The translations under genes and the position numbers were made by a program. From S5-A14a sp022766365 (GTDB lineage: Bacteria > Bacillota > Clostridia > Peptostreptococcales > Anaerovoracaceae), in NCBI GenBank assembly GCA_050313295.1, contig JBNPLD010000020.1: 22,384 nt of DNA. One strand, 5' to 3'. Positions 6,296 through 14,596 of this stretch are shown here, piece by piece (position 1 is the first letter of the stretch; each line of letters starts with the position of its first letter). Under the pieces are notes generated by a model. The model saw only the letters and a program-made list of their open reading frames with translations, was not told the origin of the DNA and did not search any database.

Positions 6296-9200
6296 AACTA
6301 TAGCATACATAGGAGCTTCTGATAGTTCAGTTGCACCGGTTATAGCACGGGCGAGAAGAGAAGATGAGTTGAAAGGTCCTATTCTGGTTATAGTCACCAG
6401 CCAAAACAGGGCAAAAGAATTATCAGAGGATCTTTCCTACTTCTGCAACGAGCCTGTATTTGTCATGCCACAAAGAGAAAACCTCTTTATGGCTTATCAG
6501 GCAAAGAGCAGAGTAAATACATTAAAAAGGATAGAAATCCTAAAGAGCCTTGAAGCAGGAGAGAGAGTAATAGTTGTCGCTGCGACCCCTGCACTTATGA
6601 GGAAACTCCCACCTGTAGGAATATATACAGAAAATAAGATTGAAATCAGTTTAGGCAGCACTGTCCCTTTTGATAGTCTTAAGGAACGACTGGTACAAAT
6701 GGGATACGAGCCTATGTCCATGGTTGAGGAGGTAGGTGAGTTCAGCACTCGAGGGGGAATTGTGGACATTTTTTCCCCATCGTGGAAGAACCCGATCAGA
6801 TTGGAATTCTTCGGAGATGAAGTTGATTCAATAAGGACGTTCGATACCGAAAATCAGAGATCACTTGAGAATCTCAAAGATATTACAATTTTTCCTGCCA
6901 GGGATATATATCAGGATCAATCAATGTTCAGGGAGGTGGCCACAAGAATAGAAGAAGACTACAGTGACAGAATTCGGGAACTATCAAAATTCCCTATGGA
7001 AAATGCCGAAGCCATTGATAATCTTTTAAGACAGAAAGGGGAAATTTCCGATAGGCTGAAAACTGTCATGAGTATGAGCCTGATGGAAAACTATATCCAA
7101 TACTTTTATGATGAGACCTCTTTCCTGTGGGAGTACCTGAATCCGGGAGGCACGATATTTGTAGAAGAGCCTGATAAGGTGGAAGAATATATCAAAGCTC
7201 AGGAGGAAGAAAACAACAGAGAGTTTGCTTCATATTACGAAACAGGTCGGGCGATAAGGAGTGAATCAGAACTGCTTGTGGGCCTTGATGACTTCAAAGG
7301 TATATACAACATGACCGGGGTAGAACTCGGACTCATAATGACCTTCCCCAAGACCTTAAAAAATGTTTCTAAACTTACCAAAGTTGTTAACGTGAAGGCA
7401 AGACCTGCAGAAGGTTATCAGGGGAGAATGGATCTTTTTTCCAAGGGGGTCAGAAATCTTCTTAATTCCGGCTATCATATTACCATAGTAATCGAAGATG
7501 AAAAGAAATTGGAATCGATACGGGAATTTTTGCTGCAGGAGAAGTTTGATTTAAGCTGTTTTACCTTCAGCAATGGAGACATATCTCGAGGCACAGACTT
7601 TTACGAAGAAAAAATCGCATTTCTTTCGGAACTTGATATCTTCGGAAGGGTTAAGTCAGTAAAGAAAAAGAAAATTTCGAGACAGGAAAAATCTGTGTTT
7701 TTTGCAGATATTAAGGTGGGAGATTACATCGTTCACGAGAACCACGGTATAGGATTATTTAAGGGAATGGAGCAGATTGTTGTTGAGGGAGAGAGAAAGG
7801 ACTATCTTCTAATCCAGTATGCCGGTAACGACAAACTGTATGTTCCTGTTGATCAGATGGGGTTTTTGCAAAAATACGTGGGCGCTGACGGAATTGCACC
7901 GAAAATTAATCGATTATCCGGCGGAGACTGGAAGGCTACCAAGGCCAAAGCTAAGATGGCAATTGCAGAGATGACGGGTCATCTGCTGGAACTTTATGCT
8001 AAGCGTCAGGCTCAAATCGGGTATGCCTTTGGACCTGATACACCTTGGCAGAAGGAATTCGAGGATACATTCCCATATGCTGAAACAGAGGATCAGTTAA
8101 TAGCCACAGAGGAAATTAAAGAGGATATGGAGCAGGAGCACGCCATGGACAGGCTCCTTTGCGGTGATGTGGGCTTTGGCAAAACAGAAGTAGCTGCAAG
8201 GGGGATTTTTAAATGTCTGGCAGAAGGCAAACAAGCTGTAATCCTTGTACCCACAACTATTTTGGCGACTCAACACTATTACACCTTGAAGGAAAGATTT
8301 GAACATTTTCCCATGAGGGTAGAAGTTATATCTCGGTTTCAGAGCAGAGCAAAGCAGACAGAGATACTGGAGGATATGAAAAACGGAAAGATAGATCTGC
8401 TGATAGGTACCCACAGACTTCTTTCTAAAGATGTGAGATTCAAGGATTTGGGGTTGCTTGTAATCGATGAAGAGCAGAGATTTGGAGTTGCCCATAAAGA
8501 AAGAATCAAAGAATTGAAAACAAATGTAGATGTGTTGACTCTTTCAGCAACACCTATACCAAGAACGCTTAATATGAGTCTTTCGGGAATTAAGGCCATG
8601 AGTCTCATTTCTCAGCCTCCACAGGATCGAATGCCTGTCCAGACGTATGTCGTAGAGGAGGACGATTTTTTAATTAAGGATATAATACACAGGGAACTGG
8701 CAAGGGGAGGACAGGTTTTCGTAGTATATAACAGAGTGAAGGGCATACTTTCCCTTGCAGAGAGAGTAAGAAAACTGGTACCTGAGGCAAAGGTTGTGGT
8801 AGGACATGGACAGATGAGGGAGCATGCTCTTGAAGATGTAATGATGAATTTCATCAGGGGAGAATCTGACGTTATGGTCTGTACAACGATCATAGAAACG
8901 GGAATTGATATACCAAATGCCAATACTTTGATAATACTGAATGCGGACAAGTTGGGGCTTTCACAGCTCTATCAGTTGAGAGGGCGTGTGGGGAGATCTA
9001 CAAGGATGGCGTATGCGTATCTCATGTATCAGAGAGGCAAATCCCTAAATGAAGCAGCCTCAAAGAGACTAAAAGCTATCAAGGACTTTACAGAATTCGG
9101 TTCAGGCTTTAAAATTGCTATGAGAGACCTTGAAATCAGAGGAGCCGGAAATATTCTCGGGGCAGAGCAAAGTGGACACATGATGAATATAGGGTATGAA

Positions 9201-9731
9201 CTTTACTGTAAGATGGTAGATGATGCTGTCAGAGCAATGAAAGGAGAAATCGTTAAAGAAAAGCCTGAAGATTTGCAGATAGACCTGGTGGTTTCAGCCA
9301 TAATACCTGTATGGTACATCGCTGAGGAAGAGTTAAAAATGGAGATGTACAAAAAATGTGCCGGAGTTTCAAGCGATTCTGATATGTCGGATCTGACAGA
9401 TGAGTTCATAGACAGGTTTGGAGATGTGCCAAGGGAAACGGAGAATCTTATGCGTCTGAGCTATATAAGATCAATCGCTGAAGAAATAGGTGTAAAAAGA
9501 ATATATGAGGAAAAGAACACCATCGTAGTGGTAATGGAAGGTCAAAATATGCTTAGAGCTGAGAATTTGGCCGATGCGAGAGCTTATTTCGGATATGATA
9601 TGATAATTAATGCAGGTGTTGAACCTCGCCTCAGACTTAAAGCTTCAAAGCAGGAAAAGACGGAAAAACTGCTTAAGCTTATGAAATTCCTCAGACCCGG
9701 GGCAGAAGATCAAGATGTGAACCGGAACTGA
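6285..9731 (+). CDS. mfd: Transcription-repair coupling factor Mfd
   Basis: Mfd is a DNA translocase that removes RNA polymerase stalled at lesions and recruits UvrA. In the 1148 residues I see the degenerate UvrB-like N-terminal module (about 1-330), the CarD-like RNA-polymerase interaction domain (about 468-535, with VGDYIVHENHGIGLF), the RecG-like motor with Walker A GDVGFGKTEV (about 625), the DEEQ box (about 728), SATPIPRTL, RGRVGRS (about 899), and the TRCF C-terminal domain (about 1000-1095). The length is close to Bacillus Mfd (1177). Two consecutive ATG codons occur at 6285 and 6288. The second has the better spacing (6 nt) from AAAGG. It overlaps pth, as in the conserved pth-mfd pair. 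Confidence 0.98.
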   Translation: MMNKTIAYIGASDSSVAPVIARARREDELKGPILVIVTSQNRAKELSEDLSYFCNEPVFVMPQRENLFMAYQAKSRVNTLKRIEILKSLEAGERVIVVAATPALMRKLPPVGIYTENKIEISLGSTVPFDSLKERLVQMGYEPMSMVEEVGEFSTRGGIVDIFSPSWKNPIRLEFFGDEVDSIRTFDTENQRSLENLKDITIFPARDIYQDQSMFREVATRIEEDYSDRIRELSKFPMENAEAIDNLLRQKGEISDRLKTVMSMSLMENYIQYFYDETSFLWEYLNPGGTIFVEEPDKVEEYIKAQEEENNREFASYYETGRAIRSESELLVGLDDFKGIYNMTGVELGLIMTFPKTLKNVSKLTKVVNVKARPAEGYQGRMDLFSKGVRNLLNSGYHITIVIEDEKKLESIREFLLQEKFDLSCFTFSNGDISRGTDFYEEKIAFLSELDIFGRVKSVKKKKISRQEKSVFFADIKVGDYIVHENHGIGLFKGMEQIVVEGERKDYLLIQYAGNDKLYVPVDQMGFLQKYVGADGIAPKINRLSGGDWKATKAKAKMAIAEMTGHLLELYAKRQAQIGYAFGPDTPWQKEFEDTFPYAETEDQLIATEEIKEDMEQEHAMDRLLCGDVGFGKTEVAARGIFKCLAEGKQAVILVPTTILATQHYYTLKERFEHFPMRVEVISRFQSRAKQTEILEDMKNGKIDLLIGTHRLLSKDVRFKDLGLLVIDEEQRFGVAHKERIKELKTNVDVLTLSATPIPRTLNMSLSGIKAMSLISQPPQDRMPVQTYVVEEDDFLIKDIIHRELARGGQVFVVYNRVKGILSLAERVRKLVPEAKVVVGHGQMREHALEDVMMNFIRGESDVMVCTTIIETGIDIPNANTLIILNADKLGLSQLYQLRGRVGRSTRMAYAYLMYQRGKSLNEAASKRLKAIKDFTEFGSGFKIAMRDLEIRGAGNILGAEQSGHMMNIGYELYCKMVDDAVRAMKGEIVKEKPEDLQIDLVVSAIIPVWYIAEEELKMEMYKKCAGVSSDSDMSDLTDEFIDRFGDVPRETENLMRLSYIRSIAEEIGVKRIYEEKNTIVVVMEGQNMLRAENLADARAYFGYDMIINAGVEPRLRLKASKQEKTEKLLKLMKFLRPGAEDQDVNRN

Positions 9732-9806
9732 TGTAGAGGAATCACGGATAAGTTATTATGATTTTATCATTTTCAGCATTATCATCATTGAAAATAGGAG
9801 GGGAAA

Positions 9807-11171
9807 ATGTTACTCAAGAATGTTACCTATCTAGATGAGAATTTTAAATTAGCAACCACAAAATACTTGCGGATAGAAGATGGACGGTTTGTCGAGTTTA
9901 CCGATGATCTGACAGGATCGAAAGACAATCTGTCAGGACTGATGGGCAACCCTGTGAACTATCAGAGAGCACCTCAGAGGCAAGCCGCTAAATCTAGAAG
10001 CGACAAAGAACAGATAGATTGTACGGATCTTCTAATAATGCCCGGATTCTATAATAGCCATGCCCATTCTCCCATGAGCCTCATGAGAGGTTATGGGGAA
10101 AATATGAGTTTAAATGCATGGCTGAGTGATAAAATCTGGCCATTTGAAGCTCACCTGAATTCTGACAGTATCTATTGGGGAACAATGCTTTCCATGGCTG
10201 AATCCATCAGAAACGGAATCGTTTCTTCCACAGATATGTATTACTTCACATCTGACATGGTAAGAGCATATGTTGATGCAGGGGTCAAGGGAAATATATC
10301 GAGAGCCCTTGTTAACTTTGACGGTACTTACTATACTGAAATGGAATCCTTTAAAGAGATGGAAACTGCTTACAAAGATTTCAACGGATACAGAGACGGA
10401 AGAATAATAATCGAGGCAAGCATACATGGGGAATACACCAGCGATGAGCAGACAGTAAGAGGAATTGCAGAATATGCCGGAGCTCACGGTATGAGAATGC
10501 ACATACATCTTTCGGAAACGAGAGAAGAACATGAGAACTGCGTATTGAAGAGAAAAATGACGCCATGTGAGTATTTTGCTGAATGTGGATTGCTGGATGT
10601 TCCGACAACGGCGGCTCACTGTGTGTGGGTAACCGATTCAGATATAGATATTTTAAGAGAAAAAAAAGCGACGGTTTCACACAATCCGCAGAGCAATTTG
10701 AAACTTGCAAGCGGAATAGCTCCCGTTTATAAAATAATGAATAAGGGAGTGAGAGTTGCAATCGGTACAGACAGCGTAGCTTCAAATAACAGCTTAAATT
10801 TCTTTGAAGCTATGAAGCTGACGGGACTGATTGCCAAAATATCCACGATGGATCCGAGAGTTCTTTCCCCTGAGGATATTTTGACTTCGGCAACGCGAAA
10901 CGGAGCACTGGCTCAAGGGAGAGAAGATTGTGGTGCGATTAAGGAAGGGTTTAGGGCCGATTTTATCGCTGTGAACCTGAAGGATTCATGCATGAATCCG
11001 GTTCATGAAATAACGAATAATTTGGTATATTCAGGAGATCCGTCAATAATCAAAATGACTGTTTGTGACGGAGAACTTTTATATAAAGACGGTGAATTTA
11101 CAAAGTTTGATATCGATGAAGTTATAGCTAATGCCAACAGAGAAACTGAGAGGATTTTGCAACTGGTATGA
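9807..11171 (+). CDS. Amidohydrolase of the MTA/S-adenosylhomocysteine deaminase family
   Basis: The TIM-barrel metal-dependent deaminase signature is complete: HxH metal ligands H85 and H87 in NSHAHSPMSLMRG, H234 in MHIHLSETREEHE, H271 in AAHCVW, SHNPQSNLKL, and D322 in GTDSVASNNSLNFFEAM. This subfamily deaminates methylthioadenosine, SAH or related adenosine or guanine derivatives in the cytoplasm. The exact substrate cannot be read from sequence. Residues about 32-70 form a Ser/Asn/Arg-rich insertion in the small beta-sandwich domain, between the first strands and the DCTDLLIMPGF strand, that is not typical of the family. The start is ATG at 9807 after a strong AGGAGGGG site. It sits between mfd and the flippase, where Bacillus has spoVT, and overlaps the flippase gene by 4 bp (ATGA). 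Confidence 0.88.
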   Translation: MLLKNVTYLDENFKLATTKYLRIEDGRFVEFTDDLTGSKDNLSGLMGNPVNYQRAPQRQAAKSRSDKEQIDCTDLLIMPGFYNSHAHSPMSLMRGYGENMSLNAWLSDKIWPFEAHLNSDSIYWGTMLSMAESIRNGIVSSTDMYYFTSDMVRAYVDAGVKGNISRALVNFDGTYYTEMESFKEMETAYKDFNGYRDGRIIIEASIHGEYTSDEQTVRGIAEYAGAHGMRMHIHLSETREEHENCVLKRKMTPCEYFAECGLLDVPTTAAHCVWVTDSDIDILREKKATVSHNPQSNLKLASGIAPVYKIMNKGVRVAIGTDSVASNNSLNFFEAMKLTGLIAKISTMDPRVLSPEDILTSATRNGALAQGREDCGAIKEGFRADFIAVNLKDSCMNPVHEITNNLVYSGDPSIIKMTVCDGELLYKDGEFTKFDIDEVIANANRETERILQLV

Positions 11172-12808
11172 GGGAGTATAACAAAAATACTACAGAACGC
11201 AGAGCTGCTGTCGGCGGATCAGGAAAAAAAATAATCAAGGGAGCGGCTATTCTCGGGACAGCCGGGGTCATTGTGAAAATAATAGGAGCTGTGTTCAGGA
11301 TACCGGTTGCCAATCTTATAGGAGATACCGGCATGGCCTATTATTCATATGCCTATGCGATTTACGGTACTCTCCTCGTACTTGCCACGTCAGGTATGCC
11401 GGTTGCCATTTCAAGACTTGTGGCTGAAAAAATTGCCTTGGGTCAGTACAAAAACGCACACAAGGTATATCACATTTCGGCAGGTATAATGGCAGTGATT
11501 GGCGGTATCGGTTTCCTGATATGCTTCTTTGGAAGTAACGTCATTGCTGCTAAAATGGGCAATCCGGAGGCATCATATGCATTGAAAGCAATTGCCCCTG
11601 CCATATTTATCGTTTCAATCCTTGCTGCCACCAGGGGATTTTTCCAAGGAAGGCAGAACATGAATCCTACTGCTCTGTCTGAGGTAATGGAGCAGACGGT
11701 GAGAGCTGTTGTGGGGATTGCCTTGGCTTTTGCCCTTGTGAGTCAAGGACTTCACTATGCTGCTGCTGGAGCAGCGTTTGGGGCTACAGCGGGCTCCTTC
11801 GTTGCGCTTATTTTGATTTTGCTGATTTTAATGCTTAATCAGCCGGGGTTTAAGAGAAAAATCCTCGCTCATGATCCTTATGTAGACTCTAACAAAACCA
11901 TTTTGAAAAAGATTATCTGGATTGCAGTTCCCATAGTCATCGGAGCGGAAATAATGCCTATAATGAACCTGATCGATGCCACTTTGATAATCAACAGGCT
12001 GACAGACAGTGGTGTAAATCCCGAGAGAGCAAAGGGGTTGTACGGGCTTTTGACCGGTTTTGTGGTTCCTATCATAGGACTTCCGCAAATCTTTACAGCT
12101 GCTGTTGCAGAGAGCTTAGTTCCGGCGATATCAGGTAAATTTCAAACAAAGCAATATGCGGATACAAGGTCTCACATCAAGCTCGGGATTCGCACTACGA
12201 TGATAATGGCTTTTCCGTGTGCTTTCGGAATATTTGCTTTAGCTGAACCTATATTGAAAACTCTGTATTTTAATCAGCAAGATGCGGTTGTGGACGCGAT
12301 ACCAACGATGATGCTCATGGGAGCAGGAGTGGTATTCCTTGCATTATCTCAGACTACTGCGGGAATTTTGCAGGCCATCGACAAGCAGACGAAACCTGTT
12401 AAGAATCTTGCTATAGGTGCTTTTGCAAAGATTATTTTGACATATGTATTAGTTGCTATTCCGGTAATAGGGATTAATGGGGCTGCTATCGGTACAATGA
12501 CTGCATACGTAATTGCCTTTACATTAAATTTCAGGGATATTAAGAAAACCACAAGGGTGAAAATAGATCCTGTTGCTGCCTTTCTTAAACCAATGGCAGC
12601 TTCAGCCCTCATGGCTTTAGGAGCATATCTGTCATGGAGACTTGCAAATCCTCTATTGGGAATGAAGATATCAACTGTGGTAGCTATAGTCTTTGGTGCG
12701 GCAATCTATTTTGTTGTAATTCTGGCTATAAGGGGTATTACTGTTGATGAAATTGAATCGGTACCGCAGCTCAGAAGGCTGGCTAATTTAATGAGGAGAT
12801 TCAAATGA
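11168..12808 (+). CDS. Polysaccharide/lipid flippase, MVF (YabM/SpoVB-like) family
   Basis: This 546-residue polytopic membrane protein has the family opening KKIIKGAAILGTAGVIVKIIGAVFRIPVANLIG, which I cite as positions about 18-51, followed by YSYAYAIYGTLLVLATSGMP. About 14 hydrophobic segments run through to residue 525. Relatives (YabM, SpoVB, MurJ-like proteins) move lipid-linked cell-wall or polysaccharide precursors across the membrane. The gene holds the Bacillus yabM position before mazG (yabN), which supports that assignment. The ATG at 11168 overlaps the upstream stop (ATGA), and the mazG start overlaps its own stop the same way, so the three genes are probably translationally coupled. 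The first 17 residues are polar and poorly conserved, so a start a little further in is possible. Confidence 0.88.
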   Translation: MREYNKNTTERRAAVGGSGKKIIKGAAILGTAGVIVKIIGAVFRIPVANLIGDTGMAYYSYAYAIYGTLLVLATSGMPVAISRLVAEKIALGQYKNAHKVYHISAGIMAVIGGIGFLICFFGSNVIAAKMGNPEASYALKAIAPAIFIVSILAATRGFFQGRQNMNPTALSEVMEQTVRAVVGIALAFALVSQGLHYAAAGAAFGATAGSFVALILILLILMLNQPGFKRKILAHDPYVDSNKTILKKIIWIAVPIVIGAEIMPIMNLIDATLIINRLTDSGVNPERAKGLYGLLTGFVVPIIGLPQIFTAAVAESLVPAISGKFQTKQYADTRSHIKLGIRTTMIMAFPCAFGIFALAEPILKTLYFNQQDAVVDAIPTMMLMGAGVVFLALSQTTAGILQAIDKQTKPVKNLAIGAFAKIILTYVLVAIPVIGINGAAIGTMTAYVIAFTLNFRDIKKTTRVKIDPVAAFLKPMAASALMALGAYLSWRLANPLLGMKISTVVAIVFGAAIYFVVILAIRGITVDEIESVPQLRRLANLMRRFK

Positions 12809-13671
12809 ATGATGAGAAAATAAATTCAATGAAGTACAAGATGCTGAAAGAATATGAGCATTTTTCTAAGGGTGGCGAAACCCTTGAGGAGGCTGTGAGA
12901 AGGCTATATGAGATCGTTGCTGTTTTAAGGAAGAAATGCCCGTGGGATATTCGGCAGACCCATGAGAGTCTGCGAGGTGCTATGATTGAAGAAATCTATG
13001 AGGCAGTAGATGCTATTGATAGGGGAGATATGGAAAACCTGCGGGAAGAGCTGGGAGATGTGACTCTTCACGTGGTGTTTAACAGCAGTCTTGCGGAGGA
13101 AAACGGAGATTTTAACCTTGTGGATGTGCTAAATGAGGAATGTGATAAGATGATCAGGCGCCACCCACATGTTTTTTCCGCTGAAAATACGTCTAATAAA
13201 GCAAAAACTGTTGACAAAGTCCTTGAAAAATGGGAAAATATTAAAAGTAAGGAACATTCCGAGACCGACGTATCTCAAAGCCTGGCAGATGTTCCAAACG
13301 CTTTACCTTCCCTTATGAGGAGTTATAAGATTCAGAAGAAGGCCGCTAAGATGGGTTTCGATTGGGATGACAAGGAAGGGGCGTTAGAAAAGGTCATGGA
13401 AGAGTTCAAAGAGCTGAAAGAAGCCATTTCTGAAGGTTCTTTGGAGCATATGGACGAGGAACTCGGAGACTTACTTTTTTCAGTTGTCAACGTATCCAGA
13501 TTCTTGAAGATAAATCCGGAATTAGCACTCAAAGCTTCATCTGATAAGTTTATATCTCGTTTTCAGAAGATGGAAGAGATTGCTGCCCGGGAAGGGGAGT
13601 CTATGGAGGATATGAATGTTGTAGAACTGGATCTGCTTTGGCAAAGAGCCAAGAAAGAACTCAGCCATTAA
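12805..13671 (+). CDS. mazG: Nucleoside triphosphate pyrophosphohydrolase MazG
   Basis: MazG hydrolyses (d)NTPs, including damaged ones, to the monophosphate. Two tandem all-alpha MazG repeats are visible. The first is about residues 40-145, with CPWDIRQTHESL and the metal-binding EEIYEAVDAI...EELGD. The second is about 170-285, with EEFKELKEAI...EELGD. The 288-residue length matches E. coli MazG and lacks the N-terminal tetrapyrrole-methylase domain fused to MazG in Bacillus YabN (about 490). The ATG at 12805 overlaps the flippase stop by 4 bp. The gene keeps the yabM-yabN-yabO order, with hup inserted before rqcP. Confidence 0.96.
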   Translation: MNDEKINSMKYKMLKEYEHFSKGGETLEEAVRRLYEIVAVLRKKCPWDIRQTHESLRGAMIEEIYEAVDAIDRGDMENLREELGDVTLHVVFNSSLAEENGDFNLVDVLNEECDKMIRRHPHVFSAENTSNKAKTVDKVLEKWENIKSKEHSETDVSQSLADVPNALPSLMRSYKIQKKAAKMGFDWDDKEGALEKVMEEFKELKEAISEGSLEHMDEELGDLLFSVVNVSRFLKINPELALKASSDKFISRFQKMEEIAAREGESMEDMNVVELDLLWQRAKKELSH

Positions 13672-13691
13672 ATGTTTTTAAGGAGGAAATT

Positions 13692-13973
13692 ATGAATAAG
13701 ACAGAATTGGTTGCTGCAGTAGCAGAGAAGACAAATCTAAAGAAGAAGGACGCAGAGGCAGCTGTAAACGCACTGCTATCTACAGTTCAGGACGCTCTTG
13801 TAAAGGGAGATGACGTTAGACTGATCGGATTCGGAACTTTTGAAACCAGAGAGAGAAAAGCAAGACAGGGAAGGAATCCTAGAAAGCCTGACGAAGTTAT
13901 TAAGATCGCTGCTTCTAAGGCACCTGTATTCAAGGCTGGTAAGGCTCTTAAGGACGCAGTTAACGCTAAATAG
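13692..13973 (+). CDS. hup: HU family DNA-binding protein
   Basis: HU is the small dimeric nucleoid protein that bends DNA. The 93 residues carry MNKTELVAAVAEKTNL, the GFGTFETRERKAR core (47-59) and the DNA-binding arm RQGRNPRKPDEVIKI (58-72). An ATG further upstream in frame (13638) lies inside mazG. I chose 13692 because AAGGAGG ends 7 bp before it and because HU proteins start exactly at MNK. It lies 20 bp after mazG and is followed by its own terminator, so it ends the operon. HU next to mazG and rqcP replaces nothing in Bacillus but is a plausible clostridial arrangement. Confidence 0.97.
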   Translation: MNKTELVAAVAEKTNLKKKDAEAAVNALLSTVQDALVKGDDVRLIGFGTFETRERKARQGRNPRKPDEVIKIAASKAPVFKAGKALKDAVNAK

Positions 13974-14016
13974 GTTATTATTAGACTTAAATATTAGATT
14001 GAATATGATTAATTTT

Positions 14017-14044
14017 GGGGCGGCTTTGGTCGTCCCTTTGTTTT
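14017..14044 (+). terminator. Rho-independent terminator after hup
   Basis: GGGGCGGC (14017-14024) pairs with GTCGTCCC (14029-14036) through eight pairs including two G-T wobbles. The loop is TTTG, followed by TTTGTTTT. It lies 43 bp after the hup stop and 38 bp before rqcP, so rqcP may depend on read-through or a separate start. Confidence 0.8.
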
Positions 14045-14081
14045 AGCAAATTTTATTAAATTATACTTGAGGAGTCAGTGG

Positions 14082-14324
14082 GTGAGAATAGATAAATTTT
14101 TGAAAACTTCAAGATTGATAAAAAGAAGAACTGTTGCAAAAGCTGCCTGTGATCAGGGCAGGGTCAGTATAAACGATAAAACTGCAAAGGCAGGCAGCGA
14201 GGTGGAAATAGGAGATGTTATTCACATAGAATTCGGAAATAATTCCATATCGGTAAAGGTTATGGCGTTAAAGGAAGGTACCCGTAAAGAGGATGCCGAG
14301 GGAATGTATGAAGTTGTAAATTAA
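14082..14324 (+). CDS. rqcP: RqcP, S4-domain ribosome quality-control factor (YabO family)
   Basis: The 80-residue S4 RNA-binding protein matches YabO/RqcP along its length: MRIDKFLKTSRLIKRRTVAK, DQGRVSIND and a C-terminal GMYEVV. In Bacillus RqcP binds stalled 50S-peptidyl-tRNA complexes and works with RqcH to add alanine tails. The start is GTG at 14082, with GAGGAG ending 8 bp upstream. An in-frame TTG at 14067 is less likely because it precedes the ribosome site and adds residues the family lacks. It follows hup rather than mazG directly. The Bacillus neighbours yabP, yabQ and divIC are not downstream. Confidence 0.93.
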   Translation: MRIDKFLKTSRLIKRRTVAKAACDQGRVSINDKTAKAGSEVEIGDVIHIEFGNNSISVKVMALKEGTRKEDAEGMYEVVN

Positions 14325-14342
14325 ATCAAAGGTTGTTAGCAG

Positions 14343-14504
14343 ATGTACGGTGTCCTTACTAAGTTGCCGAGAAACTCGGGAATACTCAGTATCATATTGC
14401 TGTTTTACGGTTTTTTTGATTTAACGGATTTCTGTGATATGACTGAAAATATTTGGTCAGTACAATTTTTATATGGAGAAATCTATAAAGTTCAGTCAAA
14501 ATAA
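14343..14504 (+). CDS. Possible 53-residue small protein (doubtful)
   Basis: An ATG-started frame of 53 codons lies 18 bp after rqcP. It encodes a peptide with a hydrophobic centre (GILSIILLFYGFFDL, about 13-27) and a polar end. The ribosome site (AAAGG, about 10-nt spacing) is weak. I do not recognise it, and it does not resemble YabP. A frame this short in AT-rich DNA can arise by chance, so it is recorded only so the space between rqcP and metY is described. That space also holds a 7-bp inverted repeat, GACTGAA (14441-14447) / TTCAGTC (14491-14497). Confidence 0.2.
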   Translation: MYGVLTKLPRNSGILSIILLFYGFFDLTDFCDMTENIWSVQFLYGEIYKVQSK

Positions 14505-14516
14505 TTCAAAAAATTG

Positions 14517-14545
14517 TTGCATAACAACTAATAATCTGTTACAAT
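14517..14545 (+). promoter_or_regulatory. metY promoter with overlapping inverted repeat
   Basis: TTGCAT (14517-14522), a 17-bp spacer and TACAAT (14540-14545) form a good sigma-A promoter 51 bp before the metY ATG. The -35 lies inside an inverted repeat, TTGTT-GCAT-AACAA (14514-14527). A second palindrome, TGTTAACA (14554-14561), covers the likely start of transcription. Both are operator-like. The leader is too short for an S-box or T-box, so control by a DNA-binding repressor is more likely if the genes are regulated. Confidence 0.6.
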
Positions 14546-14596
14546 TTTATGCGTGTTAACAAAAACGATATATTAAATTTGAGAAAGGAGAACACA

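Noticed and set aside
9742..9753. 12-base match TCACGGATAAGT shared with 22127-22138
   Set aside because: Chance matches of this length are expected in a 22-kb AT-rich window, and there is no further similarity around the two sites.
10110..10785. Two long minus-strand frames (169 and 134 codons) inside the amidohydrolase gene
   Set aside because: Both are antisense to a gene with complete catalytic motifs and have no recognisable domain.
13638..13691. Longer start for HU
   Set aside because: The extra 18 residues overlap mazG. The ribosome site AAGGAGG and family alignment place the start at 13692.
14037..14067. Promoter-like TTGTTT and TATACT before rqcP
   Set aside because: Spacing is acceptable, but transcription would start within or after the rqcP ribosome site, so it is unlikely to serve rqcP.
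14325..14516. SAM (S-box) riboswitch or T-box before metY
   Set aside because: None of the conserved S-box or T-box sequences is present, and a good promoter lies downstream of this stretch at 14517-14545.
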